Positions 1 through 10,826 of a stretch of 64,000 bases of DNA are shown one piece after another. Numbering within the stretch: the stretch's first letter is position 1; each line of letters begins with the position of its first letter. The stretch is from Myxococcales bacterium (GTDB lineage: Bacteria; Myxococcota_A; Polyangia; Haliangiales; Haliangiaceae): positions 228,835-292,834 of the forward strand of contig JADJGV010000015.1 of NCBI GenBank assembly GCA_016707895.1. Reading direction: 5' to 3'. The notes beneath the pieces are model-generated. The model was not told where the DNA came from, ran no database searches, and saw only the letters and a program-made list of their open reading frames with translations. The position numbers and the translations under genes were made by a program.

Positions 1-59
1 AGAAGGGGCCGACCCACCGCCCGTACTCGTTCCAGCAGCGGCGCGGCAAGAAGCCCTGA
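1..59 (+). CDS. C-terminal fragment of an unidentified upstream gene
   Basis: The reading frame that enters the window at base 3 runs open to a TGA at 57-59 and encodes a basic tail ending SFQQRRGKKP. The next gene starts two bases later, the kind of spacing seen inside operons here. The fragment is too short to identify a family, so a chance open frame cannot be excluded. Confidence 0.35.
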   Translation, partial: KGPTHRPYSFQQRRGKKP

Positions 60-61
60 GC

Positions 62-1368
62 ATGAGCTGCCGGCACCTGGCGGCGGTCGCGGCCGGGTGC
101 GACCCGTGCTTCACGGTCGACGCGTCGCGGGTGACCTTCGGCGCGGGCGCGCTGGCCGAGGTGGGGCCGCGGCTGCGGGCCCACGACGTGCGCCGCGCGG
201 CGGTGTTCGTCGACCCGCGGGTCCACGGCCTGCCGTGGTTCGCCGAGGTGGCGGCGTCCTTGGCCGCGGCCGGGGTCGACGCGGCGGTCTACGTCGACGT
301 CGCGATCGAGCCGACCGACGCGGCGGTGGCCGACGCGGTGGCGTTCGCGCGCCAGGCCCGGGCCGACGGCGTGCTGTCGCTGGGCGGCGGCTCGACGATC
401 GACACCGCCAAGCTGGCCAACCTGGGCGCGGCCACCGGCCACGACGTCCGGCGCTACGTCGCCGCGCCGTGGGGCGAGGGCCAGCCGCTGACCGCGGCGC
501 TGCCGGTCCACGTCGCGTGCCCGACCACCGCCGGCACCGGCAGCGAGGTCACCGGCATCGCGATCTTCGACCTGCGCGCGCACCACGTGAAGACCGGCGT
601 GGCGTCGCCGCGGCTGCGCCCCACCGAGGCGGTGATCGATCCGCGCGTGACCGCGACCTTGCCGGCCAGCGTGGTCGCCGCCGCCGGGCTCGACGTGCTG
701 TGCCACGCGCTCGAGTCGTTCACCGCGCGCCCGCACACCCAGCGGCCGGCGCCGACGCCGCCGACCGCGCGGCCGATGAGCCAGGGCGCGAACCGCTGGA
801 GCGACGTCGGCTGCCGCGAGGCGCTGCGGCTGTGCGGCCGCTTCCTGGCCCGGGCCACCCACGACGCCGCCGACGCCGAGGCCCGCGCCGAGATGATGTG
901 GGCCGCGACCCTGGCCGGCATCGCGTTCGGCAACGCCGGCGTCCACGTGCCGCACGCGATGGCCTACGCGATCGCCGGCGGCGTGCGCGACTACGTCGCG
1001 GTGGGCTACCCGCCGGGCGCGCCGCTGGTGCCGCACGGCTTCGCGGTGGCGCTGGGCGCGCCGGCGGTCTTCGACGCGCTGGCGCCGACCGCGCCGGGGC
1101 GGTGGCGCGAGGCCGCCGGGCTGCTGGGGGCCGCGACCGTCGACGTCGGCGACGCCGAGGCCGGCGCGTGCCTGGCCGACGCGGTGGCCGGCGTGATGCG
1201 CGCGGTGGCCGCGCCCGGCAGCCTGCGCGCGATCGGCTACGACGACGGCGACCTGCCGGCGCTGGTCGCGGGCACGCTGCCGCAGCAGCGCCTGCTGGGC
1301 AACGCGCCGGTCGAGGTCACCGGCGAGCTGCTCGCCGCGCTGTTCGCCGCCGCGCTGGGAGGCCGGTG

Positions 1369-1369
<1 letters not shown>
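62..1369 (+). CDS. Hydroxyacid-oxoacid transhydrogenase-type iron alcohol dehydrogenase
   Basis: A 435-residue iron-dependent (group III) alcohol dehydrogenase. The Gly-rich NAD-binding segment GGGSTIDTAK lies near residues 107-116. Candidate metal ligands are His in LCHALESF, HVPHAMAY and LVPHGFAV. The block GNAGVHVPHAMAY followed by GYPPGAPLVPHGFAV matches the ADHFE1/HOT subfamily rather than a generic alcohol dehydrogenase. HOT enzymes oxidise 4-hydroxybutyrate while reducing 2-oxoglutarate. The length is normal for HOT. The stop codon overlaps the ATG of the thioesterase gene (TGATG), so the two are probably translated together. The exact substrate is inferred from family resemblance. Confidence 0.85.
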
Positions 1370-1825
<456 letters not shown>

Positions 1826-1845
<20 letters not shown>

Positions 1846-2581
1846 GCTGGCCGTCGGGGAACACCTGCAGCACCGCCCGGGCCGGCAGCTCGAGGCAGGT
1901 GAGCGGGCCGCCCTTGCCGGCGCCGGTGTCGAGGCCGATCAGCGGGCCGCGCGTCCACGGCCCGGTGCGGGTCGGGTCGTCGGGCGGCAGCTCGGTCACC
2001 GGCGTGTGGCCGAACACCAGCGGCGGCCCGGCGTAGCCGGCGAAGAAGTCGGGCTCGCGCTGCCACAACAGCGCCGCCGGGCTCGACGCCTCGGGCGCGG
2101 CCCACACCGCGCCTTCGCCCTCGACGCCGGCGTGGACGTAGGTCGCGTGGACGTCGCGGTGCCACGAGGGCAGCGACCGCATCCACGCCACCACCGGCGC
2201 TGGCAACCAGCTGGCCGGCTCGAAGTACCGGCGGACGTGGTCGGCGGCGAACGGATCGGCGGTGGCGTCGTCGATGAACGCCCGGTAGCTGGCGGCGACG
2301 CCGTTGCCCGGCGGCAGGATGAAGCTGGGATCGCGATCGTCGATGGCCTTGAGCAGCGCGTCCTCGTGGTTGCCGCGCAGGCACACGACCTGGCCGGCGG
2401 TGGCCTCGGGCAGCCGGCGCAGCATCTCGATCACGCCGCGGCTGTCGGGGCCGCGATCCAGGTAGTCGCCGAGGAACACCAGCGCGTCGTCGGGCGCGAT
2501 GAACGGCAGCGCGGCCAGCAGCTGGGACAGCATCGCCCGCTCGCCGTGGACGTCGCCGATGACGAAGGTGCGGCCGCTCAC
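1826..2581 (-). CDS. PPP-family metallophosphatase (Ser/Thr or bis-nucleotide type)
   Basis: A 251-residue calcineurin-like phosphatase. The metal-binding motifs appear in order: GDVHGE near the N-terminus, GDYLDRGPDS, RGNHED, a central HAGVEGE and a late FGHTPV. The spacing fits bacterial PPP phosphatases and ApaH-like hydrolases. These act on phosphoproteins or dinucleoside polyphosphates, and the sequence does not decide between them. The start is the GTG whose last two bases are part of the aminotransferase stop codon (GTGA), making this the last gene of a three-gene coupled operon. Confidence 0.85.
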
Positions 2582-3768
2582 GCGATCCTCCGGCCGCGCA
2601 CGCCGAGCGCGCGCAGGTGGTCGACCAGCGGCGCCACCTCGGCGAGGTCGTTGTAGAGGTGCCCCGACATCCGGACCAGCGGCCACGGCGCGCCGGGGTG
2701 CTCGACCACCGGCACCTCGACGCCGCGGGCCAGCAGCGCCTCGACCAGCGCCACGCCGGTGGCGCCGGCCGGCAGCTCGACCGCGACCGCGGCCATGCTG
2801 GCCTGGGCGACGTCGGCGATCGCCGGGGCGACGATCGGATCGGCGCCGAGGGCCTCGCCCAGCGCCGCGGCGGCCGCGACCGCCAGCCGGTGGTTGTGAG
2901 CGCGCACCGCCGGCCAGCCGCCGCCCAGCTCGGCGAGCGTCGCGATCGCGGTGGGCGCGGCCAGGAACGCCGACGGGTCGTGGGTGCCGGTCCAGTCGTG
3001 CTCGCGGCGGAACCGGGTGGCGCCGTCGAGCGGCAGCGTCGCGCCGTGGCTGACCACCAGCGGGCGGGTGGCGGCGCGGCGATCGGGCGCGACCCACAGG
3101 AAGCCGGCGCCCTTGGGCGCGCACGCCCACTTGTGCAGGTTGCCGGCGTAGTACGGCGCGCCGATCGCGGCGACGTCGAGGGCGAGGCTGCCCGGCGCGT
3201 GGGCGCCGTCGACGATCAGCGTGACCGCCGGCGGCAGCGCCCGGGCCAGCGCCGCCACGTCGCACACGATCGCGGTGGGGCTGGTGACGTGATCGACCAG
3301 CACCAGCCGGGTGCGCGGCGTGATCGCGGCGAGGATCGCCTGGGTCGGCGCGGCGGCGTCGACGAGCGGCAGCGCCAGCGGGGCGACCACCACCTCGGCG
3401 CCCGCCTCGGCGGCCTTGCGATCGAGCTGGTTCTTGCACGCGCGGTAGGCGTGGGTGGTGGTGACGATCTGATCGCCGCGCCCGAGCGGCACCGCCGCCA
3501 GCGCGATCGCCACCGCGTGGGTGGCGTTGGGCACGACCACCAGCCCGTCGGCGTCGGCGCCGACGAACGCCGCCACCGCGGCCCGGGCCGCGGCCAGCGC
3601 CGGCGCCAGCTCGCTGACGAAGAACCGCATCGTCGCGGCCTCGATCCGATCGCGCACCGCCTGCTGCGCGGCCAGCGCGGCCCGGGGCGCGGCGCCGTAC
3701 GAGCCGTGGTTCCAGTGCAGCACCGCCGGATCGAGCGCGAACGCCGCGCGCATCGCCGCCGCGCTCAT
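2578..3768 (-). CDS. Class V aminotransferase, isopenicillin-N epimerase-like
   Basis: A 396-residue PLP-dependent enzyme of fold type I. The opening LHWNHGSYGAAP is typical of the isopenicillin N epimerase/cysteine desulfurase-like branch. The Asp that binds the PLP pyridine is in IVDGAHAPGS, and the Schiff-base Lys is in AGNLHKWACAPKG. Substrates of this branch vary (epimerisation, desulfuration, amine transfer), so no reaction is assigned. The ATG overlaps the ADP-ribosylglycohydrolase stop (ATGA) and its own stop overlaps the phosphatase GTG, so it sits in the middle of a coupled trio. Confidence 0.85.
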   Translation of the reverse strand: MSAAAMRAAFALDPAVLHWNHGSYGAAPRAALAAQQAVRDRIEAATMRFFVSELAPALAAARAAVAAFVGADADGLVVVPNATHAVAIALAAVPLGRGDQIVTTTHAYRACKNQLDRKAAEAGAEVVVAPLALPLVDAAAPTQAILAAITPRTRLVLVDHVTSPTAIVCDVAALARALPPAVTLIVDGAHAPGSLALDVAAIGAPYYAGNLHKWACAPKGAGFLWVAPDRRAATRPLVVSHGATLPLDGATRFRREHDWTGTHDPSAFLAAPTAIATLAELGGGWPAVRAHNHRLAVAAAAALGEALGADPIVAPAIADVAQASMAAVAVELPAGATGVALVEALLARGVEVPVVEHPGAPWPLVRMSGHLYNDLAEVAPLVDHLRALGVRGRRIA

Positions 3769-4799
3769 GGCACCAGCTCCACCAGCGCCCGTGGGTGGTA
3801 GCGGGTGGCGAGCGCCTCGTCGGGCGGGCGGGCGTCGTGGACCCGCTCGACCCAGCGCCGCGGCAGCGTGGCCAGGCCGTCGCGGGCGCCGAGCAGCGCG
3901 CCGACGATCGCGGCGTTGGTGTCGGCGTCACCGCCGCGGTTGGCGACGTCGATGACGCCGGCCGCGAAGTCGGGGGCGTGGACCAGCTGCCAGAACGCCA
4001 GCCGGAACGCGACCCGGACGAAGCCCTGGTGGCGGTGCAGGTGCAGCCGCTCGCCGTAGAGCCCGGGGTCGTCGGCGGTGGCGGCGTCGAGGTCGCTGGT
4101 CAGCGCGGCGTGGGCGGCGGTGATGCGGTCGCGATCGTCGCCGACCGCGTCGAGGCGGGCCGCGGCCTCGTCGAGGGCGGCCCGGGCCGCGGCCAGCATC
4201 GCGGCGGCGGTCGGCGCGCCGTCGGGGCGAACCGCGGCGGCGATCGCCGCGTCGTAGGCGGCCTGGGCCAGCCGGCACCGCGGATCGAAGTGGGTCAGCG
4301 CGGCCTCGGCCAGCGCCGCGTCGATCAGCGCGTCGGGGCGCGCGCAGTACGCGACCGCCAGCGGCGCGGCGCGCATCAGCCCGCCGTTGCCGGCGGCGTC
4401 CTTGCCGCGCTCGAGCCACACCGCGCGGGCGGCGTCGTCGACGCTGGCGCCGGTGCCCAGCCGGCGCAGCGCCGCGCCGATCTGCGAGCCGACGTCGAAG
4501 GCGTGGCGCTGCCAGTCGACGAAGCGCGCCGCCAGGTCGACCCGATCGAGATCGCCGTCGCAGACGATCAGGCTCTGGGCCAGCGCGGCGGCCAGCTGGG
4601 TGTCGTCGGTGACCTCGCCCGGCGCCAGCGAGAACGGGCCGCCGCCGACGATGTCGTCGAGCGGGCCGGTCGCCAGGGCCGGGTAGGGCGGGGCCGGCGG
4701 CGCGGTGAACTCGGTGGTGGTGCCCAGCGCGTCGCCCAGCGCCAGCCCCCACAGCGCGCCGAGCCCGCGGTCGCGATCGGCTGGAGCGGTCCAGGTCAT
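3765..4799 (-). CDS. ADP-ribosylglycohydrolase (DraG/ARH family)
   Basis: A 344-residue protein with both Mg-binding signatures of the ARH/DraG family: EVTDDTQLAAAL near residue 60, and GGDADTNAAIVGALLGA near the C-terminus. The family removes ADP-ribose from proteins or nucleic acids, or opens ADP-ribosyl metabolites. The start ATG is preceded by TACGAT with a 5-nt gap, so the mRNA is probably leaderless. The gene leads the three-gene leftward operon and is divergent from the DUF4011 helicase at 4884, with only 84 bp between their starts. No dedicated ADP-ribosyltransferase is visible nearby. Confidence 0.88.
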   Translation of the reverse strand: MTWTAPADRDRGLGALWGLALGDALGTTTEFTAPPAPPYPALATGPLDDIVGGGPFSLAPGEVTDDTQLAAALAQSLIVCDGDLDRVDLAARFVDWQRHAFDVGSQIGAALRRLGTGASVDDAARAVWLERGKDAAGNGGLMRAAPLAVAYCARPDALIDAALAEAALTHFDPRCRLAQAAYDAAIAAAVRPDGAPTAAAMLAAARAALDEAAARLDAVGDDRDRITAAHAALTSDLDAATADDPGLYGERLHLHRHQGFVRVAFRLAFWQLVHAPDFAAGVIDVANRGGDADTNAAIVGALLGARDGLATLPRRWVERVHDARPPDEALATRYHPRALVELVP

Positions 4800-4804
4800 G
4801 GCGC

Positions 4805-4810
4805 ATCGTA
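4805..4810 (-). promoter_or_regulatory. Putative -10 box of the ADP-ribosylglycohydrolase operon
   Basis: TACGAT on the minus strand lies 5 nt before the ATG at 4799. This places the expected transcription start on or next to the start codon (leaderless pattern). No convincing -35 is visible. Confidence 0.5.
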
Positions 4811-4871
4811 CTCGCCTCGCCGGGATCGCTCCACCCGCGGGCTCGTCGACGCCGTGCCCGCGCGCGGGGCG

Positions 4872-4877
4872 TACAGT
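4872..4877 (+). promoter_or_regulatory. Putative -10 box of the DUF4011 helicase gene
   Basis: TACAGT, preceded by G, lies 6 nt before the GTG start at 4884. No Shine-Dalgarno sequence fits in that gap, so a leaderless transcript is likely. It is back-to-back with the divergent promoter at 4805-4810. Confidence 0.5.
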
Positions 4878-4883
4878 CCCGCG

Positions 4884-7800
4884 GTGACCGCGCCCGCCGC
4901 CGCCCGCCGCCTCGATCGCTGGAAGCTGTCGCTGCTGGACCTGACGCTCCGCAACCGTCTGCTCGACGCGCGCGACGGTCGCCAGGTGGTGCCGCTGGCC
5001 GGCGTCGACGCGGTGGCGCTGGCGGCCCGGCTCGACGACGGCGCGCCGCTGGAGCTGGCCACCACCCCGGCGATCGATCCCGCGGCGGTCGGCGGCGGCG
5101 AGCGCGCCGCCGAGGCCGCGGCCAAGGCCGGGGCCGACGCGCTGGCCCAGCGGCGGCTGCTGGCGGCGCTGTCGGCCGACGAGCTCGATCGCCGGCTGGT
5201 GGCGATGGCGCGCAGCGCCCGCGAGAGCCTGCAGGAGAGCGGCGCGTCGACCTTGTGGCTGGCGCTGGGCGTGCTGCGCTGGTTCGAGACCGACGGCGGC
5301 GAGATCGCGCGCCACGCACCGCTGGCGCTGTTCCCGGTCGAGCTGCGCCGGGCCGGCGCCCGCGAGCGCTACCAGCTGACCGCCCGCGCCGACGAGGAGC
5401 CGCGCTGGAACGACACGCTGTTCGAGAAGCTGGCCACCGAGTTCGGGATCCGCGTGACGCCGCCCACGGGCGAGCGCGACGAGCTCGATCTGGCCGGGCT
5501 GATGGGCACGCTGGGCGCGGCGGTGGCCAAGCTGCCGGGCTGGCAGGTGCTGCCGGAGGCGCGGCTGGGCGTGTTCGCCTTCGCCAAGTTCGTGATGTGG
5601 ACCGATCTGGCCGAGCGCGGCGAGGCGCTCCTGGCCGCGCCGGTGGTCCGCCACCTGGCGACCGGCGACGGCGCCGCGTTCCCGGCCCAGCCGGCGTTCC
5701 CGGCGGCGGCCACCCTTGACGAGACGCTGCCGCTGGGCGAGCTGTTCGCGCCGCTCGACTGCGACGCCAGCCAGCTGGCCGCGGTGCTGGCCGCCGCCGC
5801 CGGCCGATCGTTCGTGCTCCAAGGGCCGCCCGGCACCGGCAAGTCGCAGACCATCACCAACCTGATCGCGCAGGCGCTGACCAACGGCAAGACGGTGCTG
5901 TTCGTCGCCGAGAAGCAGGCGGCGCTCGAGGTGGTGCAGCGGCGGCTGGCGGCGGCCGGGCCTGGGCGACTTCTGTCTCGAGCTGCACTCGCACAAGGCC
6001 GGCAAGCGCGAGGTGATCGCCGAGCTGGGCCGGGTGCTCGAGCGGGTGTGGCGGCCCAACGCGCCGGTCACCGGCGACGATCAGCGGCTGGCCGCGGCCC
6101 GCGCCGAACTCAACCGCTACGTCGACGCGCTGCACGCGCCGGGGGCGGCCGGCGTCTCGGCCCACGACGCGCTGGGCGAGCTGGGCCGGCTGCGCGACGC
6201 GCCGGCCTTGCCCGACGGCACCGCCGCCACCGCCGACGCCATCGCCGCGCAGCGCGAGGCCGTGCGCCGGTTCGCCGAGGCCGCGGGCGCGATCGCGCCG
6301 GTGACCGCGCACCCGTGGCACGGCTCGACGCTCGACACCTGGCAGCTGTCGACCGAGGACGCGGTGCGCGCCGCGCTGGCCGAGGCCGCGGCGGCCGCCG
6401 CCGCGCTGGCGCCGGCGGTCGACGGGCTGGCGCCGCGGCTGCCCGGCGTGGGCGCGCGCACCCGCGATCAGCTCGAGGCGCTGGGCACGCTGGCCGATCA
6501 CCTGGCGAAGACGCCGCACCCGGGCGCCGCGCTCATCGCGGCGGCGCAGGCCCATCCGCCCGAGGGCGCGGCCAGCGGCGCGGTCGCCGAGCGCATCGCG
6601 CTGGTCAAGGCCCGGGCCACCGGCGCCGACGGCGCGGTGGTCGCGCCCACCGACGTCGTCGCGTGGCTGGCGCTGGCCCGGCGCCGCCGCGAACTCGCGC
6701 GCACGCTGGCCGCGCGCTGGAGCGAGCGGGTCTACGCGCTGCCGCTGGGCGGCCTGGCCGCGCGGTTTAAGGCCTGGGCGAACCGCTTCCCCCTGTTCCG
6801 CTGGTTCGCGCTGCGGGCGGCGCGCAAGCAGGCCCGGGGCGCGCTGGCCGCCGGCGCGCTGCCGCCCGACGCCGAGGTCGCCGCGGACCTGGCCACCGCC
6901 GAGACCGTCGTGCTCGCCGAGCGGGCGCTGGCCGACGCCCGCGCCGACGCCGGCCGCTGGCTGGGCGCGCTGGCGCCGGTCGCCGACGACGGCGGCGACC
7001 TGGACCGGGTCGACGCCGCGCTGACCTGGGCCCGGGAGCTGGCGGCCGCGTTCGCGCGGACCGCGGTGGCCCCGGCGGAGCGCGCGGGCGCGTGGCAGGC
7101 GATCGTCGCGGTGGCGGCCGACCCGGCGCAGCCCGCGGCGAGCTGGGCCGAGCTGGCGGCGGCGGTGGCGCGCTGGCGCACCGCGCTGGGCCGCCTGCGC
7201 GACGTGTGCGGGGTCGAGGTGCGCGACGACGAGCGCCCGCACCTCGACGGCCTCGCGGCCCAGGTGGCGGCCTGGGCCGCGGTCCCGACCGCGCTGCGCG
7301 ACTGGACCGCGTACGTGCGCGCGCGGGCCGCGGCGGTGGCCGCGGGCCTGAGCCAGACCGTCGCCGGCGTCGAGGCCGGCGCGGTGCCGGCCGAGGCGAT
7401 CGTCGCCGCGTGGGAGCGCGCGCTGTACCGCGGCGTCGCCGATCGCGCGATCGCCGGCAGCCCGGCGCTGGCGCAGTTCCACGGCGCCAGCCACCACGCG
7501 CGGGTCGCCGAGTTCATCGAGCTCGATCGCGCGCAGCTGGGCGTGGCCCAGGCCCGGGCGATCGCCCGGCTGGCCGAGCGAGTGCCGCGGGTGTCGGCCG
7601 ACACCGCCGACGCCGGCGAGATCGGGACGCTGCTCCACGAGCTCAAGAAGCAGCGCCGGCACAAGCCGCTGCGCGCGCTGTTCCAGGCCATCCCCAACCT
7701 CCTGCCGCGGCTCAAGCCGTGCCTGCTGATGAGCCCGCTGTCGGTGGCGCAGTACCTCGACCCGGCGATCGGCCGGTTCGATCTCGTCGTGTTCGACGAG

Positions 7801-9759
7801 GCGTCGCAGATCCCGACCGCTGACGCGATCGGCGCGCTGGCCCGGGGCGAGGCCGCGGTGGTGGTCGGCGACTCGAAGCAGCTGCCGCCGACCCGGTTCT
7901 TCGCGATCGGCGACGGCGCGGCGGTCGAGGCCGGCGCCGACCCCGACGACGACGTCGAGGAGCTCGAGAGCATCCTCGACGAGTGCGTCGCCGCGCGCCT
8001 GCCCGAGCTGCGCCTGACCTGGCACTACCGCAGCCACCACGAGGATCTGATCGCGTTCTCCAACCAGCACTACTACGAGGGCACGCTCGACGTGTTCCCG
8101 GCGGCGGCCGCCGACGTCGCTGGCCTGGGCGTCGGCTGGCGCAAGGTGGCTGGCGTCTACGATCGCGCCGGCACCCGGCAGAACCGCGCCGAGGCCGAGG
8201 CGGTGGTGGCCGACGTGGTCGCGCGGCTGAGCGATCCGGCGCGGGCCGGGCGGTCGATCGGCGTGGTGACGTTCTCGCGGCCGCAGCAGGAGCTGGTGCT
8301 CGATCTGCTCGACCTGGCCCGCGCCGCCGACCCCGCGCTCGATCGGTTCTTCGCCGACGACGCCAAGGAGCCGGTGCTGGTCAAGAACCTCGAGACCATC
8401 CAGGGCGACGAGCGCGACGTGATCTTGTTCTCGATCGGCTACGGCCCGGACGCCGCCGGCAAGGTGACGATGAACTTCGGGCCGCTCAACAAGGCCGGCG
8501 GCGAGCGCCGGCTCAACGTCGCGATCACCCGCGCCCGCGACGAGCTGGTGGTGTTCTCGTCGCTCGAGCCCGAGCAGCTCGATCCCGACGTCAGCGCGCT
8601 GGGCGTGCGCCACCTGGGCGAGCTCTTGCGCTACGCCCGGGCCGGCGGCCAGCCCGCCGGCGAGCGCCAGGCCCGGCCGCCGGCGACCCCGACCGCGGCG
8701 GCGATCGCGGCGGCGCTGACCGCCAAGGGCCTCACCGTCCACCACCAGGTCGGCTGCGCCGGCTACAAGATCGATCTCGCGGTGGTCGACCCCGACGACC
8801 CCGGCCGCTACGTGCTGGGCGTCGAGACCGACGGCCCGGCCTACGCGCGCGCCGCCACCGCGCGCGATCGCGATCGGCTGCGGGCCCAGGTGCTGACCAA
8901 CCTCGGCTGGCAGCTGCACCGGATCTGGTCGCTCGACTGGCAGCACGATCCCGACAAGGAGCTGGGCCGCGCCTACAACGCCGCGATCAACGCGATCGCC
9001 AAGGCCCGCAACGCCCGCAAGGCGCCGGGCGGGCGGACGCCGACGCCGGCGCCGATCGCGGCGCGCGCCCCGACGTCGGGGCCGATCGCGGTCCCAGCGG
9101 TGGCCACCGGCAGCGCGCCGGCCAGCGCGCCGGTGCCGGTGGCGCCCAGCCCGAGCGCGCCCGCGCTCACCGCGCCGGCCGTCGCGCGCACGCCGATCGG
9201 CCGCTACGTCGTCGCGCCGGTGGTGTCGGGCCGTCGCACCGCCGACGACCTCCACGACGTCGCGCGCGGCGACGAGCTGGGCAAGGTGATCGACACCGTG
9301 CTGGCGGTCGAGGCGCCGATCCACGCGGCGCTCCTGGCCCGCCGGGTGGCCACCGCGTACGGCATCGGCCGGATGACGCCCAAGGTGGTCGAGCGGGTGC
9401 GGATGATCGCCGCCACCCGCGCGCAGGTCGGCAGCCCCGACGACCCCGACGTCGTGTGGCGGCGCGATCAAGATCCCGCGGCGCTGGCGGCGGTCCGGGT
9501 TCCGGACGACAGCCGCCCCGACAGCAAGCGCGACGGCGAGCACCTGCCGCTGGTCGAGCTGGCGGCCGCCGCGCGGATCGTCCTCGAGCGCAACCTCGGC
9601 CTGCCGCGCGCCGACCTGGTGCGCGAGACCGCCAAGCTCGTGGGCTTCGCCCGCCCGGGCGACAAGCTGGCCGCGCGGCTCGAGGCGGCGATCGCGGTGC
9701 TGATCGCCCGCGGCGGCGCGTCCGCGACCGGCGAGCGGGTCGCCCTGGGCGACGGCTAG
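4884..9759 (+). CDS. DUF4011 superfamily-1 helicase with C-terminal nuclease and DUF3320 (frameshifted)
   Basis: If read through one frameshift, this encodes about 1,625 residues. Residues 10-25 (LSLLDLTLRNRLLDA) are the DUF4011 signature. A P-loop QGPPGTGKSQ follows near residue 315. After it come Walker B VVFDEASQIP with GDSKQLPPTR, and the DNA2/NAM7-type C-terminal motifs ETIQGDERDVI and RRLNVAITRARDEL. A PD-(D/E)xK-like nuclease of the MTES_1575/Vsr-like type follows (YKIDLAVVDP then GVETDGPAY), and a DUF3320-like tail (EAPIHAALLARRV). The frame changes at 5958-5960, where GGG seems to have one extra G. Conserved sequence continues on both sides, so a sequence error is more likely than decay. 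The GTG start follows a leaderless-type TACAGT box. Related helicase-nucleases occur in anti-phage systems. Confidence 0.85.
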
Positions 9760-9766
9760 GCCGCGT

Positions 9767-10792
9767 TCACACCGCGCGCAGCGCCGGCGTCGGGCTCGGC
9801 TTCTCGACCGGGCCCCAGTCGGGCGCGCGCAGGTAGTGCAGCAGGCCCGAGGCGAAGCCGGCGCCGTGGCTGGCGTGCAGCACCGGAAAGATCGCCCACG
9901 CGGTGACCACGCCGGCCGGGCCCAGCGGCCGCGCGACGCGGACCGCCTCGGCGCCGGTGAGCAGCGCGTAGGCCGCGAACGCCGCCGGCGCGATCGGCCA
10001 CAGCGGCGGCACCAGCACCAGCGCGCTGGCGCCGATCACCATCGCGAACGGGATCAGCGGGCGCAGCGTCGGGAACCGCCCCAGCTTGAGCAGCGTCCGC
10101 GCGCGGCCGCGGCCGTACTTCCAGTACTGCTTGGCCAGCGTCGCGAACGAGTCGCGCGGGTAGTAGTGCACCTCGATGTCGCGCGACAGGTAGATCTGGC
10201 CGCCGGTCTCGAGCAGCCGCTGGTTGAGCTCGGCGTCCTCGTTGGTGATGGCCTTGGGATCGTACAGGCCGATGCGATCGAAGACCGCGCGGCGGAACGC
10301 CCCGAGGAACACGGTGTCGACGAAGCCCTCGGCGGTGGCGTCGCGGTAGCGCGCGCCGCCGACGCCGACCGGCGACGTCAGCGCCGCGCACAGCGCCTGC
10401 TGGAAGGGGGTCTTGGCCTTGGCGCGCTGGGCGCCGCCGACGTTGTCGGCGCCGGTCGCGGCCAGCTTCTCGACGCAGGTGCGCACGTAGCTGGGCGCGT
10501 ACTCGCAGTGCACGTCCATGCGGACGATGATCTCGCCCTTGGCCGCCTTGATCAGCTGGTTGATCCCGGCCGCCTGCAGCCGGTCCGGGTTGTCGACGAC
10601 CTTGATCCGGGGATCGGCCTTGGCCAGGTCGGCCAGGATCGCCCGGGTGCGATCGGTCGACCGCCCGTCGGCGATCAGGATCTCGATCCGATCCTTCGGG
10701 TAGTCCTGGGCCTGCACCGAGCGGATGCAGGCCTCGATGTAGTGCTCTTCGTTGAACGCGGGCATCGCGATCGTCACCAGCGGCGTGGCCAT
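9767..10792 (-). CDS. Family 2 glycosyltransferase, ExoA-like, membrane-attached
   Basis: About 341 residues. The GT2 fold is shown by TIAMPAFNEEHYIEACI at the start, the ILIADGRSTDRT segment and the metal-binding VRMDVHCEY (DxH variant of DxD). A later ITNEDAELNQRL matches the ED-acceptor motif. Two or three hydrophobic segments near residues 240-320 suggest membrane anchoring, as in succinoglycan-type ExoA. It probably adds a sugar during exopolysaccharide or O-antigen synthesis. An ATG three codons upstream (10801) overlaps the TACGAT promoter box, so the ATG at 10792 is preferred. The 3' end is only 7 bp from the convergent helicase gene. Confidence 0.82.
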   Translation of the reverse strand: MATPLVTIAMPAFNEEHYIEACIRSVQAQDYPKDRIEILIADGRSTDRTRAILADLAKADPRIKVVDNPDRLQAAGINQLIKAAKGEIIVRMDVHCEYAPSYVRTCVEKLAATGADNVGGAQRAKAKTPFQQALCAALTSPVGVGGARYRDATAEGFVDTVFLGAFRRAVFDRIGLYDPKAITNEDAELNQRLLETGGQIYLSRDIEVHYYPRDSFATLAKQYWKYGRGRARTLLKLGRFPTLRPLIPFAMVIGASALVLVPPLWPIAPAAFAAYALLTGAEAVRVARPLGPAGVVTAWAIFPVLHASHGAGFASGLLHYLRAPDWGPVEKPSPTPALRAV

Positions 10793-10799
10793 CGCCGCC

Positions 10800-10805
10800 A
10801 TCGTA
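10800..10805 (-). promoter_or_regulatory. Putative -10 box of the glycosyltransferase gene
   Basis: TACGAT on the minus strand is 7 nt before the ATG at 10792 and overlaps the alternative ATG at 10801. This argues for the shorter protein and a near-leaderless mRNA. Confidence 0.45.
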
Positions 10806-10826
10806 CACGACCGGCGCGCGCCGCGG

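Noticed and set aside
5854..9543. A minus-strand open frame of more than 1,200 codons opposite the DUF4011 helicase
   Set aside because: It is rich in Arg, Gly, Ala and His without domain features, the usual shadow of GC-rich coding DNA. The plus strand has clear helicase motifs.
10793..10801. Upstream ATG of the glycosyltransferase gene
   Set aside because: It overlaps the TACGAT promoter box. The ATG at 10792 fits both promoter spacing and the GT2 N-terminus.
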